DNA from: Peribacillus sp. FSL H8-0477
GTDB taxonomy: Bacteria; Bacillota; Bacilli; Bacillales; DSM-1321
Length of the DNA stretch: 64,000 nucleotides
Assembly (NCBI RefSeq): GCF_038002765.1
Contig: NZ_JBBODE010000001.1
Span: forward strand, 1,488,001 to 1,552,000
Direction of reading: 5' to 3'
The stretch's first letter is position 1; every line of letters starts with the position of its first letter. A program made the position numbers and the translations under genes. Under the pieces are notes generated by a model. It did not search any database. It was not told the origin of the DNA and saw nothing but the letters and a program-made list of their open reading frames with translations. Shown piece by piece: positions 54,711-63,626 of this stretch.

Positions 54711-55925
54711 TTAAAATAAATCTTCGATTGTTTCATCCATATTATCTTGCTTTTCACCACTAATATGGAGAGTTTCTGTGTCCTGAACCGCTTTTTCAAT
54801 CATTGGTTCAAAATCAACGAATCCTTCGTAGTAATTAACCTTTTCTCGTTTTGGCTTTGTTTTCGGACTCGCCGGAGTGAATACTGTACAACAGTCCTCA
54901 AACGGTTGATTAGATATCTCTAACGTGTCCATTTCACGAGCCATTGCAATTATCTCTGTTTTATCCACTGTGATAAGCGGGCGTAAGATAGGTGTATTTG
55001 TTACTTCGTTGATTGCAAACATGCTTTCAAGCGTCTGACTGGCCACCTGACCAAGACTTTCACCGGTTATAATTGCCATTCCCTCATTTTTCTCTCTAAT
55101 CGCATCCGCGATACGAAGCATTAATCGACGCGTACTTGTCATCGTATAATTCTCTGGAATTTGCTTTTGGATCAACACTTGAATATCTGTAAACGGTACG
55201 ATATGAAGTTTAATACTTCCGTTTACTTCCGCTAATTTGTGAGCTAAATCAATCACTTTTTGCTTAGAACGTTCACTCGTAAATGGCGGACTGTAGAAAT
55301 GAATACACTCGACTTCAAGGCCCCTCTTCATCGATAAGAATCCGGCTACCGGGCTGTCGATTCCTCCAGAAAGCATCAGCATGGCTTTTCCGCTTGAACC
55401 AAATGGAAGACCACCTGCACCTTCAATAATCTCTCCAGTTAGATAGACCGCTTCACGTCGTATTTCGATGCGCAGGTTAAAGTCAGGATTTTTCACGTCC
55501 ACTTTTAAGTGACCATCATTATTGATTAAAAGATGTCCCCCAATAAGGTGATTCATCTCATTCGTATCATATGGATAATCCTTATCAGATCTCCTTGTGG
55601 TGATTTTAAATGTCTCCGGCCTTTTTGAGAGCTGTTCAAAATAATATAGAGACGCTGCCTTTACTTCTTCAATATCTCTCCCAATCTTAAGCGCAGGACT
55701 TAAGGATTGAATGCCATAAACGCCTTTAATTCGCTGGATGACTTCAAGATGATCCTCTCCATTTAAAAGGACATACATTCTGTCTCTGCTTGAAGTCACT
55801 TTTGCCTGTTTAAGATCCTTTATTGCCCAGCGGATATGCGATTTCATTTTATCAACAAAGCTTTTACGATTTCTTTTTTTCGTAGATAATTCTCCATAAC
55901 GGATAATAATATGATCAAATTCCAT
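54711..55925 (-). CDS. thiI: tRNA 4-thiouridine synthase / thiazole synthesis protein ThiI
   Basis: 404 aa. N-terminal ferredoxin-like and THUMP domains (about 1-165) bind tRNA; the adenylation domain has the PP-loop LMLSGGIDSPVAGFL and the Cys-containing segment QPFEDCCTVFTPASPKTKP. There is no C-terminal rhodanese domain, so sulfur must be handed over directly by the partner desulfurase encoded immediately upstream (NifZ), as shown in B. subtilis. Gap to nifZ is 4 nt. Confidence 0.96.
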   Translation of the reverse strand: MEFDHIIIRYGELSTKKRNRKSFVDKMKSHIRWAIKDLKQAKVTSSRDRMYVLLNGEDHLEVIQRIKGVYGIQSLSPALKIGRDIEEVKAASLYYFEQLSKRPETFKITTRRSDKDYPYDTNEMNHLIGGHLLINNDGHLKVDVKNPDFNLRIEIRREAVYLTGEIIEGAGGLPFGSSGKAMLMLSGGIDSPVAGFLSMKRGLEVECIHFYSPPFTSERSKQKVIDLAHKLAEVNGSIKLHIVPFTDIQVLIQKQIPENYTMTSTRRLMLRIADAIREKNEGMAIITGESLGQVASQTLESMFAINEVTNTPILRPLITVDKTEIIAMAREMDTLEISNQPFEDCCTVFTPASPKTKPKREKVNYYEGFVDFEPMIEKAVQDTETLHISGEKQDNMDETIEDLF

Positions 55926-55929
55926 TTAG

Positions 55930-57066
55930 CTACCTCATTACCTTTTGTAGTTTTGCCATTTTCTCAATGACAGCCTGTATAACAGCTTTTGCTTCTTCTA
56001 GGTTGTTCTCATAAGACGTACTAATCCGAATGACACTTTCTGCACGAGATAAATCATGGAACATGGCTAAAACTGTTTCACTAATTGCCTTATTCTTTGA
56101 TGAACAAGCACTGGTCGTTGAAGCGAATATCCCTGATTCCTCTAAAGCATGGATAAACACCTCAGACTTGATACCAGGAATCGAAAAATTAACGATATGA
56201 GGAGCCCCTGATTCTGGACTATTTATCTTAACTCCGTCGATTTTCTTAAGCTCATTCATCAAATAATCACGAATTCCAGCAATATCGCTAGCTTGTTTCT
56301 GTTTATTTAATGTCATACGTAATGCTTTCGCCATAGCAACGATTCCAGCGACATTTTCTGTTCCACTTCTAAGTTTGGATTCCTGGTTCCCTCCAGTAAA
56401 TAACGGCCTCAATTTTACATGGCTGCGAACATAAAGAATTCCTGTTCCCTTTAAACCATGAAATTTATGACCGGACATGGTACATAAATCGATGTGAGAT
56501 TGGTTAAAATCCAGAGGTACTTTGCCGATTCCTTGGACATGATCAACATGAAACATTATTTTCGGAAAGTCTGCCAGATATCGGCCAATCTCTTCAATGG
56601 GCTGAATGGATCCTATTTCATTATTCACATGCATGATGGATACTAAGATTGTATCTTCTCTAATTGCCTGAATTAAGTCTGATAATACGATGCTGCCATC
56701 TTTAGTAACTGGCAGGTACGTAACTTCAAATCCTTCTTGTTCAAGAGCACGACTGGTCTCAAGGACGGACGCATGCTCCATCTCGGTAGTAATAATATGA
56801 TTACCATTCCTAGCCGCAGCATGAACGGCCCCTTTTATGGCTAGATTATTACCTTCTGTACCTCCAGAAGTAAAAACTATCTCCGAAGGCATTGCATTAA
56901 GGAGATCAGCAATTTGCTTTCGTGCCTTCTGAAGTAATCGTTCTGAGCTGGCTCCAAGTCCATGGAGAGAAGAAGGATTTCCAAAGTATTCTCCTGCTAC
57001 TTTAGCAAAGGATTCAATCACTTCAGGATACGGCTTTGTTGTTGCGCTATTATCAAAATAAATCAT
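55930..57066 (-). CDS. nifZ: Cysteine desulfurase NifZ (IscS-like, ThiI partner)
   Basis: 378 aa PLP-dependent class V aminotransferase fold. Starts MIYFDNSATTKPYPEV. The PLP-binding Lys is in MSGHKFHGLKGTGILYVR with the HVDHVQGIGK Asp/His stacking region; the catalytic Cys loop is TTSACSSKNK. It supplies persulfide sulfur for tRNA 4-thiouridine through ThiI, with which it is co-transcribed. GGAGGGTGAG precedes the ATG. B. subtilis name nifZ (ytbJ). Confidence 0.95.
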   Translation of the reverse strand: MIYFDNSATTKPYPEVIESFAKVAGEYFGNPSSLHGLGASSERLLQKARKQIADLLNAMPSEIVFTSGGTEGNNLAIKGAVHAAARNGNHIITTEMEHASVLETSRALEQEGFEVTYLPVTKDGSIVLSDLIQAIREDTILVSIMHVNNEIGSIQPIEEIGRYLADFPKIMFHVDHVQGIGKVPLDFNQSHIDLCTMSGHKFHGLKGTGILYVRSHVKLRPLFTGGNQESKLRSGTENVAGIVAMAKALRMTLNKQKQASDIAGIRDYLMNELKKIDGVKINSPESGAPHIVNFSIPGIKSEVFIHALEESGIFASTTSACSSKNKAISETVLAMFHDLSRAESVIRISTSYENNLEEAKAVIQAVIEKMAKLQKVMR

Positions 57067-57176
57067 AGCCTCACCCTCCTGTATTCTATAAGAAGCTGCG
57101 CTAGGCAGCTTTTAATTTTTATATTTGCAACTACTAATTTTAACATAATGATGAATAGGAAGAAAGGACTGACTCC

Positions 57177-57211
57177 AAAAGAAAAGAACCAATGCTTTCC
57201 CGCATTGGTTC
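57177..57211 (-). terminator. Terminator after ezrA
   Basis: GAACCAATGC and GCATTGGTTC arms with a 6-nt loop on the minus strand, followed by TTTTCTTTT. Confidence 0.9.
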
Positions 57212-57226
57212 CATTCTTTCTATCTA

Positions 57227-58921
57227 TTAAGAAGAAATATGCTCTAAATCGGCATTCATTCGTTTTAAACTTCCAGGTTCTACTTTATCAATGGCGGTTG
57301 CAGCCGTATTCAAGGCCTCTTCATACTCATAATCCCTGAATTTCTCCTCAGCCGATCTTAAAGCTTCAGCTACAGAAGGATATTTGCTGCGGTAGCGATT
57401 TCCATATTGGATAACCTTCTCAGCAAGGTACATCTTTTCAATCAGGGTTTCTGTTTTTTCGAGAAGTTCTCCAACAGATGCTACAGTCTTCTCAAGGAAA
57501 ATCTGTACTGAGGCCATATCCAAAGGTTTCTCTTCTAGTTTATCTTCCACATCTGCCAAGCTTTCTTTTGCTTCCCTCAGATACGCTTTATAATCTTCCG
57601 GTAAACCTGGAATATTGCTTTTGGAAATAATTCTTGCTGTTTCGCTCATCTTCCGCCTTAATTCCTGCAGCGTTTCACGAGCTTCCATCTCATCTTTCCG
57701 CAACGCTTGAAGTTTACCAGTGAATATAACTTGTTCATCTTTCAGGTGCTGAATTTTATCCGCAATCTCTTGCATTTCTTCACCAAGTACTGAATTTGAC
57801 GAGGCATTCTCAGCTATCTTAAGTGAGAGCAGACGGAAACGTTTCGAAAGCGATTGAATATGTTTTTCAAGCTTTCTCTGTCCTTCAAGCTCATTTTCAT
57901 TCAAGTGATAACTATGCTGAACAATAACGGTTTCTGCCTTCTGCTTATCATTTTCATATTCAAGAATCTGGATTTGCTCGTTAATTTTCACTTTATTTTC
58001 GAGGACGTATTGTCTTGAAAGAACCTCTTTTTCAAGTAAGTCATATAAAACATTTACACTTTCATTCAGATCTTGAATTCCTTTTGCTACTTCTTCTGTT
58101 TCTGCCACATCTATTTGAGCTTTATAATGTTCCAATTCTTGTTCAAGCTGGAAAATTTCCTTATCAAATTGAAGATGTTCAAGGGGATATCCTTGATTTA
58201 CCATATCTAAATATCCGTCCTTAAGCTCTGCTAATTGATTAGGGAGAGAAACTAATCCTTCTGCCATAAGATCCGGAATCATTTCCATTTTATGTTCCAC
58301 ACTTGCCAGCTTGTCCTTGATCAATAAAACAAGCTCCCGAGCATTTAAATAATTTCCGTTTTCAGTAGCCGTTTCATATTGCTGAAGAATACCTGTAACT
58401 TCATCCAGCAGTGCTTCTAATCGGTCCGCAGCATTTCCATATGTATGGCGGTGAGCAAGCAGCGATTTCTTTAAATAACGATATTTTTCCTTAATTTCCT
58501 CGATTTCGACACGGTTCTTTTCTTCACTGCCAACAAGGTCATCCAATTCTGCGAGAATCTTTTGAATGGTCGCTTCAATTTCTTTTAATTTAACGGAGAC
58601 CTTCTGCTGCACTTCCTTAGAACGTCTTAATCGAAACTTGTCTACATATTCTTCGGCATCAAAAAATAGTTCTTCTACATCAGGCATATGAACCGTGATT
58701 ATCGCATCCCATTCACTACGCCATCTCTCGAACATAACCTCTGTTTCTCCGGTCATATTCAATTGTTTTACCTTTGAAAGCTCTTCAAGTACTGGGCTGG
58801 TCATAATCTCGTTTTTCCACGCTTCCAACCTGTCTATTTCTTTAAAATGCTTCTTCTTAGTAAGGTAACTCCATATCACTAAAGCTAAAATAAGTATAAT
58901 CACACCAAGTATGTATTCCAT
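57227..58921 (-). CDS. ezrA: Septation ring formation regulator EzrA
   Basis: 564 aa, the usual EzrA length. One N-terminal transmembrane helix (residues 3-21, YILGVIILILALVIWSYL) with the N-terminus outside, then almost continuous spectrin-like coiled-coil bundles rich in Glu/Lys/Leu. EzrA restrains FtsZ assembly at the poles and helps shuttle PBP1 to the septum. The C-terminal patch YGNRYRSKYPSVAEALRSAEEKFRDYEYEEALNTA corresponds to the conserved QNR-type region. AGGGGGC precedes the ATG. Divergent from hisJ. Confidence 0.95.
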   Translation of the reverse strand: MEYILGVIILILALVIWSYLTKKKHFKEIDRLEAWKNEIMTSPVLEELSKVKQLNMTGETEVMFERWRSEWDAIITVHMPDVEELFFDAEEYVDKFRLRRSKEVQQKVSVKLKEIEATIQKILAELDDLVGSEEKNRVEIEEIKEKYRYLKKSLLAHRHTYGNAADRLEALLDEVTGILQQYETATENGNYLNARELVLLIKDKLASVEHKMEMIPDLMAEGLVSLPNQLAELKDGYLDMVNQGYPLEHLQFDKEIFQLEQELEHYKAQIDVAETEEVAKGIQDLNESVNVLYDLLEKEVLSRQYVLENKVKINEQIQILEYENDKQKAETVIVQHSYHLNENELEGQRKLEKHIQSLSKRFRLLSLKIAENASSNSVLGEEMQEIADKIQHLKDEQVIFTGKLQALRKDEMEARETLQELRRKMSETARIISKSNIPGLPEDYKAYLREAKESLADVEDKLEEKPLDMASVQIFLEKTVASVGELLEKTETLIEKMYLAEKVIQYGNRYRSKYPSVAEALRSAEEKFRDYEYEEALNTAATAIDKVEPGSLKRMNADLEHISS

Positions 58922-59088
58922 TATATGCCCCCTGTTCTAAAGCCTCCGTCGTACTATCTACTTTTATATAAAAGTTAAAATGTCTAATTCAATGCTTTTA
59001 TGATACCATGTTAGCAATAATTTTTGACCAGAAAAATGAATATTTCGCATAAAACTGTATACAAAAATTGTATTTAGGGGGAAATTCC

Positions 59089-59886
59089 TTGAAAAGTGAC
59101 AACCATTTACACTCACCTTTTTGTCCACACGGATCAAGCGATCAATTTGAAGCGTACATTCTAAGAGCTCTTGATTTAGGATTAAACCAGATTACGTTTA
59201 CCGAACATGCCCCTTTGCCTTCCGGATTCATTGATCCAACACCTAATCAGGACAGCGGAATGAATCCGGCATTCCTTACTTCTTATTTTCAAGAACTGCA
59301 AGCAATCAAGAAGTGCTATTCGCAAAAGATTGACATAAAAATTGGTTTAGAGGTAGATTTCATCGAAGGTTATGAACAGGAGATAAAACATTTTCTAGAT
59401 GAAAATGGAACATATCTAGATGACAGCATATTGTCTGTCCATTTTATCAAGCATGAAAATCAGTGGTATTGTATTGATTTCAGTGCAGAGATATTTGGCC
59501 AGATTGCTAAAACTCTAGGATCCGTTGAAAATGTATACCGCCTATATTACGATACGCTTGCGATGTCGATTGCCGCCGACCTTGGCAACTATAAACCAGA
59601 ACGAATCGGGCATATAACACTGGCACAAAAATTTCAAAAACAGTACCCAGTCTCAGAAAACTTCGATCAGCAAATCTACCGTATTCTTGAGCAAATAAAA
59701 CAAAAAGGCTATTCACTCGATTATAATGCAGCCGGCCTTTCAAAACCGTTGTGTCTGGAACCCTACCCTCCAGAACGATTTGCCAAACGTGCATCAGCAC
59801 TAGGTATTCCGTTAGTTTTCGGGTCAGACGCCCATGTGGCAAAAGACGTAGGCCGTGGTTTTGAAAGCCTTATTCAAGCGAAATAA
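59089..59886 (+). CDS. hisJ: Histidinol-phosphatase, PHP family
   Basis: 265 aa PHP-domain phosphatase for the eighth step of histidine synthesis. Metal ligands: DNHLHSPFCPHG, TFTEHAPLP, GLEVDFIEGYE, LSVHFIKH, and the terminal GSDAHVAKDVG. B. subtilis equivalent is HisK (YtvP), also unlinked to the other his genes. The start is TTG seven bases after GGGGG; the longer frame begins inside that site. It converges with refZ with only 11 nt between and no terminator hairpin. Confidence 0.93.
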   Translation: MKSDNHLHSPFCPHGSSDQFEAYILRALDLGLNQITFTEHAPLPSGFIDPTPNQDSGMNPAFLTSYFQELQAIKKCYSQKIDIKIGLEVDFIEGYEQEIKHFLDENGTYLDDSILSVHFIKHENQWYCIDFSAEIFGQIAKTLGSVENVYRLYYDTLAMSIAADLGNYKPERIGHITLAQKFQKQYPVSENFDQQIYRILEQIKQKGYSLDYNAAGLSKPLCLEPYPPERFAKRASALGIPLVFGSDAHVAKDVGRGFESLIQAK

Positions 59887-59897
59887 TCTATGGAAGT

Positions 59898-60536
59898 TTA
59901 GGACAGTGCTAGTTTCCTTACTGGTTCATTATTAAAAAGTGTCCCATGTAAAAAATGAATAGTATCTTCAATGTATTTCTCAATATAATAACTTTCTTGA
60001 GGGAAAATGTGCAGTACTTCTCTTGCATAACGAGCATGTATAATGGGTGCCGAAAGCTGGCCTTTTAATTGAAGCATTGAAATAGGAAACGATACGTGAC
60101 GAAATAATTTTTCCTTAAAGCCCTTTTCATAAACTACTTGAAAATAATAATTCTCTTTCATATAGTAAGTCGAAAGAATCTCGCGGTTAAGGTTCGAATC
60201 CAGAGCTGTTTCTCCATATATAAAACTAGAGGCTAGAAAGTTTTTTGCCTGAAAATGCAGAATTTCTCGTACTAAATCCATTAAACACTCCTGTGGTCCT
60301 TTTTCATCAAGCACTTGAATATTCCGGTCCAGCACGTCTATATAATCTTCAAAGTAGGAAGTAAGACAAAACTCTAGTAATCCATTCTTATTTTTGAAAT
60401 AATAAGCGATATTCGCTGGATTTATTTGGGCTTTTTGTCCAATATCACGTAATGAAGTAGCATGAAAACCTTTTAGATGAAACAAATAAAGTGCTGCATC
60501 AAGAATAGCCTGTTTAGTTTTAGTCTGACGATTCAT
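59898..60536 (-). CDS. refZ: TetR-family regulator RefZ (YttP)
   Basis: 212 aa. The N-terminal TetR helix-turn-helix (AALYLFHLKGFHATSLRDIGQKAQINPANIAYYFKNKNGLLEFCL) is followed by a helical C-terminal domain. Position next to hisJ and the YtsP gene, and the length, match B. subtilis RefZ (208 aa). RefZ binds sites near the origin and modulates FtsZ during sporulation rather than acting as a classic repressor. I did not see a convincing RefZ-binding motif in the window. Confidence 0.9.
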   Translation of the reverse strand: MNRQTKTKQAILDAALYLFHLKGFHATSLRDIGQKAQINPANIAYYFKNKNGLLEFCLTSYFEDYIDVLDRNIQVLDEKGPQECLMDLVREILHFQAKNFLASSFIYGETALDSNLNREILSTYYMKENYYFQVVYEKGFKEKLFRHVSFPISMLQLKGQLSAPIIHARYAREVLHIFPQESYYIEKYIEDTIHFLHGTLFNNEPVRKLALS

Positions 60537-60689
60537 CTGCGATCCCCCGCTTCCTAAAGAATAGTCTCTCTTTAGTTGTTATTCTTTGACAGAAGCGGGA
60601 TTCCTGTAATTAGTTCTCGACAACTTATACAGTCCTTAAAAAATTTAGGAAGATAGCTGTAAAAATTCAAAGAAGCAGGGTGAATGTTT

Positions 60690-61169
60690 ATGTTTACTGT
60701 CGAAACATATAAAGGAAATAATGAAAAAGATTACGAAATGGTTATTAAGCAATTACTTGCCCTCATAGAAGATGAGTCAGACCAAATTGCTAATTTAAGC
60801 AACGCTTCTGCGCTTCTTAATCAGTTCCTTACTGACATCAATTGGGTTGGTTTTTATCTCGCCAAAGAAGAAGAACTCGTACTCGGACCCTTCCAAGGCC
60901 TTCCAGCCTGTGTACGAATTCCATTTGGAAAAGGTGTTTGTGGAACCTCAGCATCGGAAAGAAAACTGATGCGTGTAGAAGATGTGCATGAATTCCCTGG
61001 ACATATTGCCTGTGATGCTGCTTCTCGTTCAGAAATTGTTATCCCTTTGATTAAGGATAATGACCTAATTGGTGTTCTTGATATTGACAGCCCTTCTGTC
61101 GGAAGATTCACCGAACTGGATGAAACCATGCTTGTGAAATTTACAGAAGCCTTAATCAACCATCTATAG
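60690..61169 (+). CDS. ytsP: Free methionine-(R)-sulfoxide reductase (GAF domain, YtsP)
   Basis: 159 aa single GAF domain of the fRMsr class, which reduces free methionine-R-sulfoxide. The three family cysteines are present in PACVRIP, GKGVCGTSA and HIACDAASRSEIV. LGPFQGLPACVRIPFGKGVCGT is nearly invariant in the family. The ATG at 60690 is seven bases after AGGGTG; the ATG two codons earlier touches it. Divergent from refZ. Confidence 0.93.
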   Translation: MFTVETYKGNNEKDYEMVIKQLLALIEDESDQIANLSNASALLNQFLTDINWVGFYLAKEEELVLGPFQGLPACVRIPFGKGVCGTSASERKLMRVEDVHEFPGHIACDAASRSEIVIPLIKDNDLIGVLDIDSPSVGRFTELDETMLVKFTEALINHL

Positions 61170-61182
61170 ACCACTGCTGTTT

Positions 61183-61212
61183 AAAACCCGGATGCTAGTA
61201 TCCGGGTTTTTA
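61183..61212. terminator. Bidirectional terminator between ytsP and dgcP
   Basis: AAAACCCGGAT-GCTAGT-ATCCGGGTTTT, a perfect 11-bp stem with T tracts toward dgcP's end as well. Confidence 0.9.
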
Positions 61213-63096
61213 TTAATTCTTACATGTATAAAAGCTTTGATCATTCACAAGAACTTTATTTTTACCGGTATTCTTCGCTTGATAAAGAGCTTCATCAGCC
61301 CGTTTAAATAAGTCTTTAGCGTTATCAATCGATTCATTAGACCAATAAGAAACCCCGCAGGATATCGTTATTCTTGGCGATGAAAGGTCTCTGACCCTTT
61401 CAAGCAGTCTTTGTGCGATTGTAATTCCTACCGATAAAGAAACCTTTGGAAGATAGATAGCTAATTCTTCCCCGCCCCACCGTGCGCCGACATCAGAATC
61501 TCGGATATTTGCTTGTATTAACTTGCCAAGTTGAACTAAAATATCATCGCCTATTTGATGTCCATATGTGTCATTTACTTTTTTAAAATCATCAATATCA
61601 ATTAAGATAAAGGTCCCTTGATTATCTGTTTCCATGGATTGATAGATTTTCTCATCCAAGTAATTTCGAGAATGCAGTCGAGTTAAATGATCGGTAATGA
61701 CCATCTTTTCTAATTCTTCACGAAGCATGGAATTGGCCAATGCCAAGCTGGAATGGTGAATGAGTGATTGAAGCAGCTTAAACATCTCAAAGGAAAAATA
61801 ATAAGGTTCGCGATGTAAAACCACTGCAAACCCCTTTAATACATTACTCTCCATAATTGGGATTGCCATCAATGAATGGAATTCCCATTTTTCATTGGAT
61901 AATTGCTGACTCAAGTCCCCTATAAACAAAGACTCTTTATCTGTATTGATCTTTTCTTTAAGATATTGTACATAACATTCTGAAGCATCTGTATGGAAAA
62001 AATCCGAACTTCCAGTAATTAACCCTGTTCCCCCATCAGGCAGCAAAAGGATGAGCCCTGTTTCATCTGCATGAAACGATTTGATAATTTGCTGTTTCAA
62101 AAATTCCATTGTCTCGCTTAATCTTAAATTAGAATTTAGTTTGTGCGATGTTTCATTAATCAACTGTAAATCTGCAATCAACCGTTTGGACTGTTGGTAC
62201 AATTGAGCATTTTCGAGAGCACTTCCTGCAGTAGCTGCCAGCTGGTTAATAAATTCAATTTCATTTTTTGGAAAGGTTACTGTATCTGGTGCTATAACCT
62301 GCAGCACTCCATATACCCCTTGTTTCCCTTTCAATGGTGCGTATAGGACAGTCTCTCTATCCTCTATCTGTTCTTGTTGGATTGTCCCTGTCACATAGGC
62401 CTTCATCGCCGCTACGTTTTCGCTGTCATAACCTAGATCCTTTATCGGCAGATTTCCATGATTATCATTATCATGAGAAATGAGCAAATAATGTGAAAAG
62501 TTTGGATAGACCTTTCGCAGAGTTTCAATGATTTTCTCCAGTACAGCATCCATACTCATAGAAGAATGAAAATGTTCAGTAACTCTGAACAATTCTTTAT
62601 ACCGTCTTTTTTCATTAATTATTTCCAAAAGATTCTGAGCGGTTTCTATAATCTCAACACACTCTTTTACAAGTACTTCACCATCATGTCCTAAATTAGA
62701 TAGAATCCCAGGCACCTTTTCTTTTATGCCCAATAGGCGATTCAGTCTGTTTTCTTCTCGAAGTGGTATCAAAATGTCGAAGCTATCAAGCTCTGACAGG
62801 GTCTTTTGATGAGTAAAAAAGCAGCCATTTTCCGGTTTTTCTTGAATAATTGCAGACTCGATTCTCGCCTTAATGACTTCAGTCTTAAGGGGTCTGGTTG
62901 TTGCTTCCATATAAAAATGCTGTTTTTCTTCATTATATTTGTATAGTGAGGCTTCATCTATTGCAAGAATACTTTTCATTTTCAGCAATAATTCTTTAAT
63001 AAAATCTTCATATAGAATTTGGCCTTTTGTAAAGTCCATATGATTAAAAAAGACTGTTTTCAACTGGTACAAAACTTGACTCGTTTCATATTTCAT
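61213..63096 (-). CDS. dgcP: GAF-GGDEF diguanylate cyclase
   Basis: 627 aa soluble protein. N-terminal divergent sensory region (about 1-140), two GAF-like domains (about 150-290 and 310-455), then a GGDEF domain with GGEEL active site (VGARWGGEELAIYLP) and an RxxD inhibitory site (RDSD) exactly five residues before it. It should make c-di-GMP with product inhibition. The location corresponds to B. subtilis ytrP/dgcP between ytsP and rpsD. The start chosen (MKYETSQVL) is nine bases after AGGG; earlier in-frame starts overlap that site. Confidence 0.92.
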   Translation of the reverse strand: MKYETSQVLYQLKTVFFNHMDFTKGQILYEDFIKELLLKMKSILAIDEASLYKYNEEKQHFYMEATTRPLKTEVIKARIESAIIQEKPENGCFFTHQKTLSELDSFDILIPLREENRLNRLLGIKEKVPGILSNLGHDGEVLVKECVEIIETAQNLLEIINEKRRYKELFRVTEHFHSSMSMDAVLEKIIETLRKVYPNFSHYLLISHDNDNHGNLPIKDLGYDSENVAAMKAYVTGTIQQEQIEDRETVLYAPLKGKQGVYGVLQVIAPDTVTFPKNEIEFINQLAATAGSALENAQLYQQSKRLIADLQLINETSHKLNSNLRLSETMEFLKQQIIKSFHADETGLILLLPDGGTGLITGSSDFFHTDASECYVQYLKEKINTDKESLFIGDLSQQLSNEKWEFHSLMAIPIMESNVLKGFAVVLHREPYYFSFEMFKLLQSLIHHSSLALANSMLREELEKMVITDHLTRLHSRNYLDEKIYQSMETDNQGTFILIDIDDFKKVNDTYGHQIGDDILVQLGKLIQANIRDSDVGARWGGEELAIYLPKVSLSVGITIAQRLLERVRDLSSPRITISCGVSYWSNESIDNAKDLFKRADEALYQAKNTGKNKVLVNDQSFYTCKN

Positions 63097-63407
63097 CTCT
63101 ATCATCCCTAATATACTTATACGATTAAATTGCAAAATTCTCACTATTCATTAGCTGCTAAATACAAGTAATAAGACTAAAGACAGATTAGTACTGCCAT
63201 TCACTCTAAAAAATTACTGGACTCTCTCTTACATTATATACTGTAATTACCAAAATTTCCGCATTATTTTACGTACTTTCGCTAAAATTTGTAAATTAAT
63301 TCATGGTTTATCGGTACATTTTCATAGTCGAGCTTTTTATGAATAAACTATTTTGGGTATTTTCAACTAACGTTTAACACGTAATTCCACCTCTCCAACT
63401 TTTATCC
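63097..63407. other. Intergenic region between dgcP and rpsD
   Basis: About 310 AT-rich bases separating the divergent dgcP and rpsD. No open frame with a ribosome-binding site is seen, and no clear dgcP promoter was identified. Confidence 0.4.
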
Positions 63408-63436
63408 TTGACTAAAACGCATAAAAATTATATACT
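63408..63436 (+). promoter_or_regulatory. Sigma-A promoter of rpsD
   Basis: TTGACT (63408-63413), 17 bases, TATACT (63431-63436). Five of six matches in both hexamers with ideal spacing. It gives a leader of about 185 nt. Confidence 0.8.
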
Positions 63437-63483
63437 AGTCTTTGTGTAAAATATTGCAGCCTATGTGAATGCATTTATGCTCT

Positions 63484-63605
63484 CATTTTATTCCTCTTCC
63501 AAGAGGTGTATCACGTAACTCTCTGCTGCTAGGGCGAAGATACATGAAAATAAAATGGTCTTAACTGATTATCACAAACGGTTTTTATTTTACCAAAATA
63601 AAAAC
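63484..63605 (+). ncRNA. Structured rpsD leader (S4 autoregulatory element)
   Basis: Three perfect stems form a three-way junction. Closing stem CATTTTATT (63484-63492) with AATAAAATG (63549-63557); hairpin CCTCTT-CC-AAGAGG (63493-63506); hairpin TGTATC (63507-63512) with GATACA (63539-63544). Downstream, GTTTTTATTTT-ACC-AAAATAAAAAC (63581-63605) forms an 11-bp hairpin followed by ATTTTT, just before AGGAGG. B. subtilis S4 represses its own mRNA through a leader structure, so this is most likely the equivalent. Confidence 0.65.
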
Positions 63606-63626
63606 ATTTTTAGGAGGATTCACTAT

